A stretch of 64,000 nucleotides of DNA from positions 248,001 through 312,000 of the forward strand of contig CAVZTE010000001.1 of NCBI GenBank assembly GCA_963778165.1, in the 5' to 3' direction. Under the pieces are notes generated by a model that was given only the letters and a program-made list of their open reading frames with translations, searched no databases and had not been told where the DNA came from. The DNA comes from Bog-756 sp963778165 (GTDB taxonomy: Bacteria; Actinomycetota; Acidimicrobiia; Acidimicrobiales; RAAP-2). The position numbers and the translations under genes were made by a program. Below are positions 54,034 through 64,000 of this stretch, piece after piece (the stretch's first letter is position 1; each line of letters starts with the position of its first letter).

Positions 54034-55966
54034 TGGTCTCCCCCCGCAGCACGGCGGCGCCACCGAAGGGCGGAGCCGAGGCCCCACCGGTGCCGGGCAC
54101 CGGCCCCTTCACCCAGGGGAGGAGGCCCTGGAGGCCCTCGATGCCCAGGATGCCACCGGCGGCCCGGCCGATCAGGATGATGCCCACGCCGGCGAACAGG
54201 CCGAACCCGTTGGGCCACAGCTGATTGAGCACCACATAGGTCAGGGCGGCCAGGAAGGCCCCCGAGACCGTGCGGATGCTCCAGATCACCACGAACAGCA
54301 CGAAGATGATGCCGGAGAAGAAGTCGAAGTCGGAGGTCCCCACCATCTGCTGCACCGTCCCGTACAGCGCCCCGGCCAGGCCGGCCATGCCGGCGGCGAT
54401 GGCGAACACCGCCACCTTGGTCACCCCGATGTTGAGGCCCACCGTGGCGTAGGCCGCCGGCGAGTCGTTGAGGGCCAGCAGCCGCCGCCCGAACAGGCTG
54501 CGCCGGATGGCCAGCACCATCCACGCCGCCAGCACGAAGAACACCGTGACCAACAGGAACTCGGAGGCATCGCCCGCCGAAGGACAGCCCCGGCAGCACG
54601 ATCCGGCCGATGCTGAGGCCGCCGGACCCGTAGATGTGGGTGTCGAGGAAGAACCCGTTGGCCACGGCGTCGGCGAAGGCGAAGGTGGCCAGGGCCAGAT
54701 AGAGGTCGCGCAGCCGGATGGTGGGCAGGGCGATCAGGGCGCCGACGGCGGCGCAGACGATGGTGGCGGCCACCAGGCCCAGCAGGGAGCCGCCGCCGGC
54801 CACCTTGCCCATGATGAAGGCCCCGATGCCCATGAAGGAGAACTGGCAGAGGGAGATCTGCCCGGAGTACCCGGTGAGCAGGACCAGCGAGAGCCCCACG
54901 ATGCCGAGGGTCATGACCACCCCGCCCAGGGTCAGCACCGTGGTGCCCTGGAACTGGCGTGTTGTTGAAGACGGCGGCCAGGACCGCCGCCACCGCGAAG
55001 AACACCACGCCGGCGATGAGGGACTCCCGGCCGCCGGCCACCCGGGGGGCCCGCATGGTGGTCAGGCGGCCCACGGCCCGGAGCCGCACCGACGGCAGGG
55101 TCACCAGGGCGATGAACAAGAACACCATGGGGAGGGCCAGGGTGATGTCGGGGACCAGGCTCTGGGGCAGGTGGGGCAGCGAGGTAGCTGATGATGTAGT
55201 TCTCGGCCAGCCCGATGCCGATGGCGGCGGCGAAGGTGACCGGGATGTTCTTGAGGCGGCCGACGATGGCCGCGGCGTACCCGTTGACCACCAGGAGGGT
55301 CATGGCCTCGATGTTGAGCCCGGTGGTCTGGGTCGGGGCCAGCAGCACCCCGGCCAGGGCGGCCATCATGAACCCGAGGATCCAGCCGTACTGGCTCATC
55401 CGGTTGGGGGAGGCCCCCGACATGGCCAGCAGCTCGGGGTCGTCCACCACCGCCCGCAGGGCCACCCCGGTGCGGGTGGCGTAGAAGAGGATCCGCAGCC
55501 CGATGGCCACGGCGGCGGCCACCCCGATGATCAGGACCTCCTGATACTGGATGTTGATCCCGACCAGCCGGAACTGCCCGTTGATCATGTTGCCCGACCA
55601 GCGCGCTGGGTGCTCGGGCTCCACGATCACGGTGGCCAGCCCGGTCAGGATGACCATCAGGCCCAGGGTGACCATGACCGGGCGCTCGGCCGATGCCCCG
55701 TGGAGCCGGCGCATCAGCACCCGCTCGACCAGGGCCCCGGCGATGGCGGCCCCCACGATGAGGATGATGACCAGGGCCACCACGATGGGCACGTGGTGCT
55801 CGGAGACCAGCACCCAGTAGCTGAAGGCGGCGATCATGCCGACCGCGCCCTGGGCGAAGTTGAAGACCCCCGAGGTGGTGTAGGTGACGACCAGTCCGGT
55901 GGCGGCGATGGCGTACCCGGCGCCGAACATGACGCCGAACACGGTGAACTGCAAGAAGTTGCTCAC
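54020..55966 (-). CDS. fused LivH-LivM ABC permease, three frameshifts
   Basis: About 648 residues. The N-terminal half is LivH-like (FTVFGVMFGAGYAIAATGLV, TRTGVALRAVVDDPELLAMSG), the C-terminal half LivM-like (VLLTGYSGQISLCQFSFMGIGAFI, RSLFGRRLLALNDSPAAYATVG). No stop or start separates them, so one polypeptide carries both permeases. The frame shifts near 55185, 54955 and 54580; each break joins adjacent conserved segments (SYL/..PMVFLFIAL, NN/..VLTLGG, FGG/..VTVFFVLAA). Probably indel errors in a very GC-rich region. Overlaps livG. Confidence 0.85.
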
Positions 55967-56027
55967 CGACTCAGCTCCGTCACCCGGTCGCCCACACCTG
56001 TCGTCTCCCTTTCCTCAGCCGCTCAGC

Positions 56028-57347
56028 TCAGGAGCTTGGCGCCGTCACGTACTCGGAGTCGCAACGGTAACCGTGGGTGGGACCGCTGATGGGCGGATCG
56101 TCGTGACGGACCCACAGGCCGTTGGTCACCATCCCGATGAGGTAGCAGTTCGACGTGGTCCGGGCCACCGGGTTGGAGGTGGTGACGATGTTGCCACCGT
56201 TGAACGAGGTGATCTTGCCGCAGGGCCTTGAGGATCGACCCCCGGCTCGGATCGGAGCCGGCGTTCTTGAGGGCCTGGGCGAAGAGCTCACCGGAGAGCC
56301 AGCCGTACAGGGTGAACAGGTCGGTCTTGAACCCGGGATCGGCCACGTTGACCCAGTGGAGGAAGGTGCCGACGGCCGGGATGTCGTTCTGGTCCTCACC
56401 GAGGTACAGCGAGGCATTCTGGTCCAGGTAGGAGCCGTTGACCGCCGCCGCGCCCCCGGACGCCTCGATCAGGGCGTGGGAGTAGGTGGCGGCCCCGAGC
56501 ACCACCTTGGGGTGGAAGTTCTGCTGGACCAGGTCCTTGAGCAGGGCCGAGGCGTAGGCCTCGGGCATCTGGTCGATGAACAGCACCTTGACCCCGAGGT
56601 TCTTCATGGCGATCACGTTCTGGGTGAAGTCGGTCTGGGTGTCGGCGTACTGGGCGTCGTAGACGATGTTGTAGCCGGCCTTCTGCATGGCGTACTTCTC
56701 GCCCGCCCAGTCGGCCAGGGTGGAGGGCAGGTCGGCGATGACCGTCCCCACCTTCTGCACGTCGGCGTTGCCGAAGGTCTGCTTGAAGTACAGCAGGACG
56801 CCTTCCTCCCAGCCCCCGGCGAGGGGGACGGCGCTGAAGACGTTGGGCAGGGCATTGGTGGCCGAGCTCAACACCTGGGTCACGTCCGGCATCCCGGGGT
56901 TCTGGGCCAGCACCTGGCCCCCGAAGCTGTCGAAGGTGGAGAACCCGCCGACCAGGGCGGCGTCGGTGTTGACGGCGTTCTGGGTGGCCGTCTTGTTGCC
57001 GGTGCCGGAGTAGCCGTCGTCGGCACTGTTGACCACGATCCTGCGCCCGTTGATCCCACCGGTGGAGTTCACGTAGTCGGCGTAGGCCTCCGTCCCGACC
57101 AGGGCTCCCTTGAACAGGCCGCCGATGGCCAGGGTGGAGACGTTGCCCACATCGACCGTGCTGGCGGTGATGCCGGTGTGGTCACTGTAGGCACTGGCGG
57201 GGATGGTCCTCCCTGATCCCGTGCTGCCCGTGGCGCCGCCGTCGTGGTCGTGGTGGAGTTGGTGGAGCTGCACGCCGCCACCGAAATTGCTACCACCACG
57301 GCCATCCCCACTGCGGCCATGCGCGTCTTCCACGATGCAGAACCCAA
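56028..57347 (-). CDS. branched-chain amino acid-type substrate-binding lipoprotein, two frameshifts
   Basis: About 440 residues. TTG 57347 or ATG 57320 starts it; lipobox Cys in ISVAACSS, then a Thr/Ser linker. The frame shifts near 57230 (to GSGRTIPASAYSDHTGI) and near 56220 (ALR/KITSFNGGNIVTT). The fold and several blocks (VGTEAYADYVNSTGGINGRRI, VLGAATYSHALIEASGG) match the orphan binding protein at 29-30 kb. It supplies ligand to the LivHM-LivG-LivF transporter directly downstream. Confidence 0.88.
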
Positions 57348-57433
57348 GGCTCCCCCTTGTCGTCGGATTCTATCGGAACTGGCCCGGGCTGGGCGGGAAG
57401 CTCGGCTCCCCGGTCACCCACGAATATGTGACT

Positions 57434-58843
57434 CTACGTCAGAAACTCCGGCACGTGTCTAGCACCGCAGGCCAGAGCGTCATATTCCCGCAGTGGGGCC
57501 GCCGTAAACGGCCGGTCGTGGGTTCGGGCCCGCATGCCCTCGAGGAAACGGACCGCCCCCATGGTGGTGTGCCGGCACCGGATCGAGGCCAGCACGTCAA
57601 AGGCGTGCTGGGCCCGGGGAAGCTCGACCGCCGCCACCGGCGCCTGGGACACCCGGCGCAGCTGGTCCACGAAGTGCCGGGCCACCGCCACCGGGACCAG
57701 CGTGTCGTTGACCCCGTGGACCACGAACATGGGAGGGGCTGAGGCCGTGACCCGGTGGTCCGGGGAGGCCTGGGCGAACTGGTCGGGGCTGTCGGACTGG
57801 CGGGCCTTCATGACCCGCCGCTCGAGGAGGTCGAGGAGCCCGGGCCCGTAGGCCCCGGACAGCTCGGGGTCCCCGGTGATGTCGTACACGCCGTAGAACG
57901 GCAGGCAGGCGTCGACCGAGGTGTCCAGGTCCTCGAAGCCGGGCTGCCACTCGGGCTGGTTGGGGGTCAGGGCCAGCAGGGCCGACAGATGCCCGCCGGC
58001 CGAACCCCCGGAAACGGCGATGAACCCGGGGTCCCCCCCGTGCTCGGCGATGTGCTCCCGGACCCAGGCCACGGCCCGCTTGCAGTCGACGATGTGGGAG
58101 GGCCAGGTGGCCCGGGGGCTGAGCCGGTAGTTGATGGCCACGCACACCCATCCCCGGCTGGCCAGCTCGTGGATGAGGGGGATGCCCTGCTGGCGCTTGT
58201 CCCCGATGACCCAGGCGCCCCCGTGGATGTACACCAGGACCGGCGCCCCCTTGGCCGCCACCGAGCGGCGGGCCAGGATGTCCAGCTTGTGCCGGTAGTT
58301 GCCGTCGCCCCAGTAGTCGATGTTCCTGATCCGCTTGATGGACCACCACCGGAAGGGCACCGCAATGACCAGGCGCCACCAGCGGTTCCAGGTGGGGGCG
58401 GGATCGAAGCCGGGGACGGTGACCGCTCCCCCGCTGGCCCGCTCCAGGGCCTCGTCCACCAGGGCCCCGGCGCCGTGGGCCACCACGGCCAGCCGCACGA
58501 AGCCGACCTCGGTCCCACCGGCCACGGCCAGGCCCACCCACCCCGGCCAGGAGTGGAGGGCGCCACCGAGGGCGAAGACCACCACGCCGGCCACCTCCAA
58601 CGCCCCCACCTGAAGGGGCAGCTCGCCGGGTATCCAGCCCAGGGCGAAACTGGCCACGGTGAAGGGCTCACGCCTGATCGGATGGAAGGCGTTGACCACC
58701 AGGGCCGCAAAGGCCATGCTGACTGCGAGGAACACCCAGGCCATGCCCCCATCAAACACGGTCCGGTGGGGAAAGTGAAGGAGGGCCCCGTCCGGGGTCG
58801 CCGGGGTCGGGGTCGGGTGGGATGCGGGCAGGGGGAAGGCCAT
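57434..58843 (-). CDS. alpha/beta hydrolase (HSL-type esterase/lipase) with N-terminal membrane segments
   Basis: About 469 residues from ATG 58843 (MAFPLPASHP). Two to three hydrophobic helices (AWVFLAVSMAFAALVVNAF, VGALEVAGVVVFALGGAL) precede the hydrolase. HGGAWVIGD is the oxyanion HGG motif, SGGSAGGH the nucleophile elbow, and a late DTLVP.. and AQHAF supply Asp and His of the triad. Likely hydrolyses acyl esters. Divergent from the WS/DGAT gene, with 70 bases between starts. Confidence 0.88.
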   Translation of the reverse strand: MAFPLPASHPTPTPATPDGALLHFPHRTVFDGGMAWVFLAVSMAFAALVVNAFHPIRREPFTVASFALGWIPGELPLQVGALEVAGVVVFALGGALHSWPGWVGLAVAGGTEVGFVRLAVVAHGAGALVDEALERASGGAVTVPGFDPAPTWNRWWRLVIAVPFRWWSIKRIRNIDYWGDGNYRHKLDILARRSVAAKGAPVLVYIHGGAWVIGDKRQQGIPLIHELASRGWVCVAINYRLSPRATWPSHIVDCKRAVAWVREHIAEHGGDPGFIAVSGGSAGGHLSALLALTPNQPEWQPGFEDLDTSVDACLPFYGVYDITGDPELSGAYGPGLLDLLERRVMKARQSDSPDQFAQASPDHRVTASAPPMFVVHGVNDTLVPVAVARHFVDQLRRVSQAPVAAVELPRAQHAFDVLASIRCRHTTMGAVRFLEGMRARTHDRPFTAAPLREYDALACGARHVPEFLT

Positions 58844-58913
58844 GGGGGGTAGACCGGGCAGGGGGTGGGTAGGGGTAAGCGTTCGACGGCAGACCTGAGC
58901 GAAGGGATGGGGG

Positions 58914-60404
58914 ATGGAACGACTGAGCGGGCTCGATGCCAGCTTCTTGTACCTGGAGACGCCCACCCTCCACATGCACGTGGCCATGACCCTGGTCTTC
59001 GACCCGTCCACGGTCCCGGGGGGCTACTCCTTCGAGAAGGTCAAAACGGGCATCGCCAGCCGCATCCCTTGCGCCCCGGTGTTCCGGCGCCGGCTCATCG
59101 AGGTTCCGTTCCGGCTGGGCCACCCCATCTGGGTGGACGACCCCGACTTCGACATCGACTACCACGTGCGCCGGGGGGCGCTCCCCGAGCCGGGTGGGCT
59201 GCGCCAGTTGGCCGACTTCACCGGCGACGTCGCCGGCCAACAGCTGGACCGGTCCAAGCCGCTGTGGGAGATCTGGATCGTCGAGGGCCTCGAGCACGGC
59301 TACATCGCCCTGATCGCCAAGATGCACCACTCCACGGTGGACGGGGTGTCGGGGGCGGCCCTGCTCTCGGTGCTGTTCGACCTGGAGCCCGATCCGCCGC
59401 CCCAGTCGACGCCGCCCGAGCAGCCGGTGGACGAGCGGATCCCCTCCGGGCTCGAGCTCATGACCGAGGCCGCCGTGGCCCGGTCGCTGCGCCCCCTGGA
59501 GATGACCCGCGACGCCATACGGACCGCCCACCGCGTGCTCAACGTGCGCCGGATCCGACTGGGCACCCCCAACCGCTCGGCCCTGTCCAAGGCCGCGCTC
59601 CCCCTGTCGGCCCCGCGGGTCTCGTTCAACACCGCCCTGACCCGGCGGCGGTCGGTGGCCTTCACCGCCATCGGACTCGACGACGTGAAGCGGTTGAAGA
59701 ACGCCACCGGCACCACCGTCAACGACGTGGTGCTGGCGGTGTGCACCGGGGCCCTCCGCAGCTTCCTGATCGAGGGCGACGAGCTGCCGGAGCGACCGCT
59801 GGTGGCGGTGGTCCCGGTGTCCGTGCGCCCGGACATCGACTCGCCCAAGGGATCCAACCAGGTGTCGTCGATGTTCGTGCAGCTGCCGGCCAATCTCCAC
59901 GACCCCTTGGGGCGACTGTCGGCCATCCACGACGGGACCAAGGGGGCCAAGGAGGAGTTCAACGCCCTGGGGGCCGACATGCTGCTCAACTGGGCCGAGC
60001 ACGCCACCCCCAACGTCTTCGCCAACGCCGCCCGGCTGTACTCGGCCATGCGCCTGGCCGACCGCCACCGGCCCATCGCCAACCTGGTCATCTCCAACGT
60101 CCCCGGCCCGGACTTCCCGCTGTACCTGGGGGGCGCCGAGATGAAGTCCGGGTTCCCCCTCGGACCGGTCATGGAGGGCATGGCCCTCAACATCACGGTC
60201 ATGAGCTACCGGGGCATCCTCAACTGGGGGGTCATCGCCTGCCCGGAGTCCATCCCCCGGCTGTGGAGCCTCATCGCCGCCGTGCCCCGGGCCCTCGACG
60301 AGCTGCTCTGTGCCGCCGGGCAGGAGCCGGCCCACTACCGCTCCGACGAGGCCGCCGCCGCCGTCCGGGCCTCGGGGCTGGACCCCGACCGGCCCGACTG
60401 CTGA
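58914..60404 (+). CDS. wax ester synthase/diacylglycerol acyltransferase (WS/DGAT)
   Basis: 496 residues. The catalytic HHxxxDG motif is present as MHHSTVDGVSG near residue 140; MERLSGLDASFLYLETPTLHMHV is the family start and NLVISNVPGPDFPLYL a conserved C-terminal block. Makes wax esters and/or triacylglycerol, a carbon store of actinobacteria. Start ATG 58914. Faces the HSL-type hydrolase, so storage and mobilisation genes are neighbours. Confidence 0.95.
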   Translation: MERLSGLDASFLYLETPTLHMHVAMTLVFDPSTVPGGYSFEKVKTGIASRIPCAPVFRRRLIEVPFRLGHPIWVDDPDFDIDYHVRRGALPEPGGLRQLADFTGDVAGQQLDRSKPLWEIWIVEGLEHGYIALIAKMHHSTVDGVSGAALLSVLFDLEPDPPPQSTPPEQPVDERIPSGLELMTEAAVARSLRPLEMTRDAIRTAHRVLNVRRIRLGTPNRSALSKAALPLSAPRVSFNTALTRRRSVAFTAIGLDDVKRLKNATGTTVNDVVLAVCTGALRSFLIEGDELPERPLVAVVPVSVRPDIDSPKGSNQVSSMFVQLPANLHDPLGRLSAIHDGTKGAKEEFNALGADMLLNWAEHATPNVFANAARLYSAMRLADRHRPIANLVISNVPGPDFPLYLGGAEMKSGFPLGPVMEGMALNITVMSYRGILNWGVIACPESIPRLWSLIAAVPRALDELLCAAGQEPAHYRSDEAAAAVRASGLDPDRPDC

Positions 60405-60442
60405 GCCACCCGGGTTGAGCCGGGCGCCGGGGCGGGGCCCGG

Positions 60443-61689
60443 TCAGGGGGCCGGCGCCACCGTCATCGACGAGGCCCCCGAGCACACCGGAATGGCCGGG
60501 CTGAAGGTCTGGGTGGCCGGTTGGTACGGGAGGACCACACTGAACCCGTCCACCACGAAGGCCCCGGTGTGCCCGGGCCCGAACACCACGTCGGTCGGGT
60601 GCCCGGTGCCCGGGGTCGAACTGGCCCGGGTCCGCTGGGGCAGCCGGACGGGGGCGGGCGGATCGGAGAAGTCGTCGAGGGGGACCGGGTTGATCCAGTT
60701 GTTGGCGGCGTCGGCCACCAGCAGTCCGGTCCCGGTCGGATCGATGGCCACCGCGGCCGGATCGGAGATGCCGAACTTGTCGAACCCGGTGGTGGCCAAG
60801 GTGGCCCCGGTGGCGGCCACGATGGGCAGCACCCGGCCCCCGTAGTCGCTCCCCCCCTGGCCCACCACGTACACGGTGGCGCCGTCGTCGGTCACCACGA
60901 TTCCGTGGGGCGAGTACACCGAGGACACTGACAGCCCGGTGGGGATGAGCGCCCCGGCGGTGGCGTTGGCGGTGTCCACCGGGACCACCCCCCCGGCCAC
61001 CAGGGCGAAGAGGGTGGGGCCCCGGGGTCGAGGGCCATGCCGAAGACGGTCCGTCCCGACCCCAGCTGCAGCGGGGTGCCGACCTGACGGGTGGCCACAT
61101 TGACCGGGACGATGGAGCTCCCGCTGGAGGCCAGGACGAAGCGCCCCCCGGGCATCACCACGATGGCGTGGGTCCCACCCTGACCGGGGATCTTGATGGG
61201 GGTCCCGGCCTGCTGGGTGACCAGGTTGATGGGAATCACCACGTTCTGCACGCTCTCCACCGGCGGCGCCTCCGCACCGGGGCTACCGGTGGTGGCCGGG
61301 GGCAGGGTGGTGGCGTCGGCCGACGGCGAGGAGTCCGCCCCGTCGCTGGTCACCACGTAGGCCCACCGACCGTCCGGCGAGGTGGTGATGGCGAAGTTGC
61401 CCAGCACCGGGGTGCCCGAGATGGGCAGCGCTATGTCGGCCTCCGGCGTGTGGGTGGCCAACTCCACCGGGGTGACGGCGTCGGGACAGACCACGTAGCC
61501 GACGGCCCCCGGCGGGGCCAGTGAGGCGTCGTGATCGGGAGTGGCGGCCGGAGGGGAGAACAGGGAGCAGCCACAGGCCAGGGCGCCGACCGTGGTGACG
61601 GCCCCCGCCACCCGGAGGTGGCGGACGGCCCGGCGGAAGCCGGGGGCGGTGGGCAGGCGCACGGGCCGGCGGACCGGGCTCCGGATCAA
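60443..61689 (-). CDS. YVTN beta-propeller-like lipoprotein, frameshifted near 61015
   Basis: About 415 residues. Lipobox in GALACGCSLF; the mature part has repeated blades such as SPDGRWAYVVTSDGA and VTDDGATVYVVGQGG. The first frame breaks after FGMALDPG (about 61015); the second resumes at VAGGVVPVDTANATAG and continues to 60443. Extracytoplasmic binding or scaffold protein of unknown function; convergent with WS/DGAT. Confidence 0.78.
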
Positions 61690-61698
61690 CGTCGGGGC

Positions 61699-61998
61699 TC
61701 AGGAATGTTCGAAGTTCGGGGCGCCGTCGACGCCGAAGGCGAACTCGTCGACGTAGCACCACCACCAGTCCTCCCCCGGCTCGAACGACTGGATCAGCGG
61801 GTGACCGGTCTCGTCGAAGTGGCCGGTGGCATGGCGCCCGGGCGAGTTGTCACAACAGCCCACATGGCCGCAGATCATGCACATCCGCAGGTGCACCCAG
61901 TGGCCCCCGGTGGCCAGGCACTCCTGGCATCCGTTGGATGAGGGAGCGACCTCTTGGACCTGGTCGAGATGGTGGCAGAACTCTTCGGCTTCGGTCAT
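61699..61998 (-). CDS. UBP-type zinc finger protein
   Basis: 99 residues: CQECLATGGHWVHLRMCMICGHVGCCDNSPGRHATGHFDETGHPL carries the cysteine/histidine ligands of the ZnF-UBP fold. Actinobacterial members occur as free proteins of unknown partner. Ten bases upstream of the YVTN lipoprotein on the same strand, possibly co-transcribed. Confidence 0.9.
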   Translation of the reverse strand: MTEAEEFCHHLDQVQEVAPSSNGCQECLATGGHWVHLRMCMICGHVGCCDNSPGRHATGHFDETGHPLIQSFEPGEDWWWCYVDEFAFGVDGAPNFEHS

Positions 61999-62108
61999 GA
62001 GGTCTCCTCACGGGACAAGGTGGGTGGGGTCGGCCCGAGCGGGATGGGCACCGATGGTACTGGCCGGGCCGCTGGGCGATCCGACACCCGACGGGCTGCC
62101 GCCGACGG

Positions 62109-63728
62109 CTAGGGGACCCCGATGGCCCGGACGGCCAGCGGCACCGGCATGCAGCCCGAGTGGGCCAGGGCGTCGTGGAAGGCCCGGAGGCCCCCGCCGG
62201 CCGCCACCCAGTCGTCGCGGGCCCGCTCGATGGCCATGGCCCCGGTCAGGTAGGCCGAGGCCTGGGTGGGCCAGGCGCAGTACCGGGCCACCTCGGAGCG
62301 GGCGGTGGGCAGCGGCACCAGGGCCCGGTCGTGCATGAAGGCCACCGCTTCGTCGAACGACATCTCGCCGGTGTGGAGGGAGGTGTCGACCACGATGCGT
62401 GCCGCCCGGAACAGACGGGCCTCCAGCTGGCCCAGCTCCTGCTCGGTGGTGAAGAACCCGGCGTCGCGCATCATGCCCTCGACGTACAGGGCCCACCCCT
62501 CGGCGAAGTAGGCCGACTCGAAGATGCGCCGCACCGGCCGGGCCTCCTTGGTGGTCATGAGGTGCCAGTGGTGGCCGGGGTAGGCCTCGTGCACCGAGGT
62601 GGTGCCGATGGAGTAGGTGGCGTTGCTCTCCAGCAGGCCCTCCACCTCCTCGGTGTCGTCCTCGTGGACCGGGTAGGGCACGAAGAAGTACCCCTCCCGG
62701 GACGGCTTGAACATGGGAGGGGCGATGTAGCAGGCCACCGCCAGGGTGGCCCGGATGGCCGGGGGCGCCGGCACCACGTGGCACAGCTCGTCGGGCGGGT
62801 CGGTCACCAGGCCCTGGTCGATCATGAAGGCGCGGGCCTGGAGGCAGACCGCCTCGTACTCGGCCCGCATCCCGTCGACCGAGGACGGATGGACCTGCTG
62901 GAGGCGGCGGATCACCGCCGGCCAGTCGCTCGACCCCCCGGGGACCTTGGCGGCCACCTCGGCCATCTGTTCGGCCACCCGGTGGTACTCGTCCCACCCC
63001 TGCTGGCGCAGGGCCCGGGCATCGGTGTCCAACAGCTCCCCCTGGCTCAGCACCTGGTTGTAGTGGTCCTCCCCGAACACGTAGGTGCCGGTGCACCGGG
63101 GGGCCAGCTCGGTCAGGAAGCCGGCAAAGGCCTCGTAGGCCCGGGCCCCGATCTCGCCGGCCTCGGCCAGCTTCTCCCGGTTGGCGGGCTCGGCTGCCAA
63201 CTCGACCACCTCGCGGCGGGCGAAGCCGATGTTGGCGGTGCACTCGGCCAGGCTGCGCTCGATGATCAGCCGGCTGGCCAGGGAGGGGTCGAGGTTGGCG
63301 GCGGCGTCCTCCAGCACCGCCCCGATGCCGTGCAGCCGGGCCACGGCGGCATCGGTCAGCTCGTCCTCCGAGCGCAGGGCCATGAGGAACAGCTGGGTGA
63401 TCCCGGTCTCGAGGTAGCCCTCGGGGGAGCGGCGCCACTCCTGGCGGTCGGCCAGGGTCCGCCGCAGACCCAAGCTCGACAGCACCAGGGCCCGGTCGAT
63501 GGTCTGGTCGAACGACAGGTCCGCGTCGTCGAAGGCCTCGAACCGGGCGATCCACCGTTCCTCGTCGGCATGGCGGCGCTCGAACCCCGCCGCCGACAGG
63601 TCGTCGAGCCGGTCGTCGAACCCGTCCCGGCCCACCGCCGCGGCCATCCGGGGCGATTCCTCGAACTCCCGGGCCATCAGCTGGTCGATGGCCTCCTCGA
63701 AGGGATCGGGATCAGTGGATACGGTCAC
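62109..63728 (-). CDS. DUF885 family protein (M32-like metallohydrolase fold)
   Basis: 539 residues. GTG 63728 (MTVSTDPDPFEEAIDQLM) starts the conserved domain; the frame upstream is unconserved. The zinc-binding HEAYPGHHWHL motif and a following E (FAEGWALYVEGMM) match DUF885 proteins, some of which are peptidases. No signal peptide; cytoplasmic. Confidence 0.9.
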   Translation of the reverse strand: MTVSTDPDPFEEAIDQLMAREFEESPRMAAAVGRDGFDDRLDDLSAAGFERRHADEERWIARFEAFDDADLSFDQTIDRALVLSSLGLRRTLADRQEWRRSPEGYLETGITQLFLMALRSEDELTDAAVARLHGIGAVLEDAAANLDPSLASRLIIERSLAECTANIGFARREVVELAAEPANREKLAEAGEIGARAYEAFAGFLTELAPRCTGTYVFGEDHYNQVLSQGELLDTDARALRQQGWDEYHRVAEQMAEVAAKVPGGSSDWPAVIRRLQQVHPSSVDGMRAEYEAVCLQARAFMIDQGLVTDPPDELCHVVPAPPAIRATLAVACYIAPPMFKPSREGYFFVPYPVHEDDTEEVEGLLESNATYSIGTTSVHEAYPGHHWHLMTTKEARPVRRIFESAYFAEGWALYVEGMMRDAGFFTTEQELGQLEARLFRAARIVVDTSLHTGEMSFDEAVAFMHDRALVPLPTARSEVARYCAWPTQASAYLTGAMAIERARDDWVAAGGGLRAFHDALAHSGCMPVPLAVRAIGVP

Positions 63729-63787
63729 ATCGGGAGTCTGCCCGCCGCTCCGGCCCGGGACAAGCCCTATCCCCGGGCAACCCGGGC

Positions 63788-64000
63788 TCAGAAGGGTTGG
63801 TACGACTCCGAACGTCCCGAGGACACCAGGGTGGCGGCCACGTGGTCGGCCAGCATCTCGAGGGGCCGGATCTCCGCGCTGCTCAACTGGACCGGACGGG
63901 AGTGGGCCAGCACCACGATGCCCACCCGGGTGCGTTGGGCCCACAGGGGCAGCACCACCACGGCCCGGGCCCCGCCGTCCCGGAGGGAGCCGGTGCCCAC
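63788..64000 (-). CDS. GAF domain protein, partial
   Basis: C-terminal 70 residues; the gene runs off the window. VVVLPLWAQRTRVGIVVLAHSRPVQLSSAEIRPLEMLADHVAATL is the end of a GAF domain, a small-molecule or redox sensor module. Domains further upstream are not visible. Confidence 0.75.
   Translation of the reverse strand: MGTGSLRDGGARAVVVLPLWAQRTRVGIVVLAHSRPVQLSSAEIRPLEMLADHVAATLVSSGRSESYQPF

Noticed and set aside
52496..55192. Long plus-strand frames over the liv cluster
   Set aside because: His/Gly/Gln-rich antisense shadows of the ABC transporter genes.
58752..61100. 782-residue minus-strand open frame
   Set aside because: Antisense to WS/DGAT with low-complexity composition; the WS/DGAT reading has all family motifs.
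1..64000. CRISPR array, integrase, phage or secondary-metabolite cluster
   Set aside because: No regularly spaced repeats and no diagnostic genes for any of these were found.

Overview
The window comes from a high-GC actinobacterium, most likely of the class Acidimicrobiia or a relative. This is inferred from the GC-rich codon use, a mycothiol-dependent-enzyme family protein, a wax ester synthase/DGAT, an ECF sigma factor with an RskA-like anti-sigma factor, many GTG/TTG starts and apparently leaderless promoters. No rRNA, tRNA, CRISPR array, transposase, integrase or phage gene was recognised.

Layout. (1) 0-12.1 kb, GC-rich and densely coding: gmd and a glycosyltransferase, an enoyl-CoA hydratase, a TetR regulator, a sigma/anti-sigma pair divergent from an acyl-ACP-desaturase-like gene, a DUF4395 protein, a tyrosine phosphatase, a DHFR-like enzyme, a streptomycin-kinase-like protein, then a CYTH-CHAD protein divergent from a PHS-type phosphate transporter with a PHO-box-like repeat between them. 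(2) About 12.1-46.4 kb, visibly lower GC and loosely packed: mostly small single genes (VOC, SRPBCC, NTF2-like, methyltransferases, lipoproteins, small membrane proteins) separated by long gaps and some decayed genes. It also holds an ArsR-SRPBCC operon with a 26-bp palindromic operator, a SAM-type riboswitch in front of a GNAT acetyltransferase, a phosphoesterase/substrate-binding-protein operon, an aquaporin-like gene, a MerR-PP2C fusion and glyA behind a ZTP riboswitch. (3) 46.4-64 kb, very GC-rich and dense: acyl-CoA dehydrogenase, cold-shock protein, divergent cysS and valS, a branched-chain amino-acid-type ABC transporter (livF, livG, fused livH-livM, substrate-binding lipoprotein), an HSL-type hydrolase divergent from WS/DGAT, a YVTN-type lipoprotein, a UBP zinc finger protein, a DUF885 protein and the end of a GAF-domain gene.

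How the genes fit together. Phosphate recurs in the CYTH-CHAD/PHS pair, the phosphoesterase and the PP2C. Fatty-acyl and neutral-lipid metabolism recurs in the enoyl-CoA hydratase, acyl-CoA dehydrogenase, desaturase-like protein, HSL hydrolase and WS/DGAT. RNA-level control is unusually visible, with two riboswitches.

Quality warning. At least ten otherwise well-conserved genes, including the essential valS, are split by single-base shifts. Most are probably sequencing or assembly indels; they are annotated here as whole genes with the break described.
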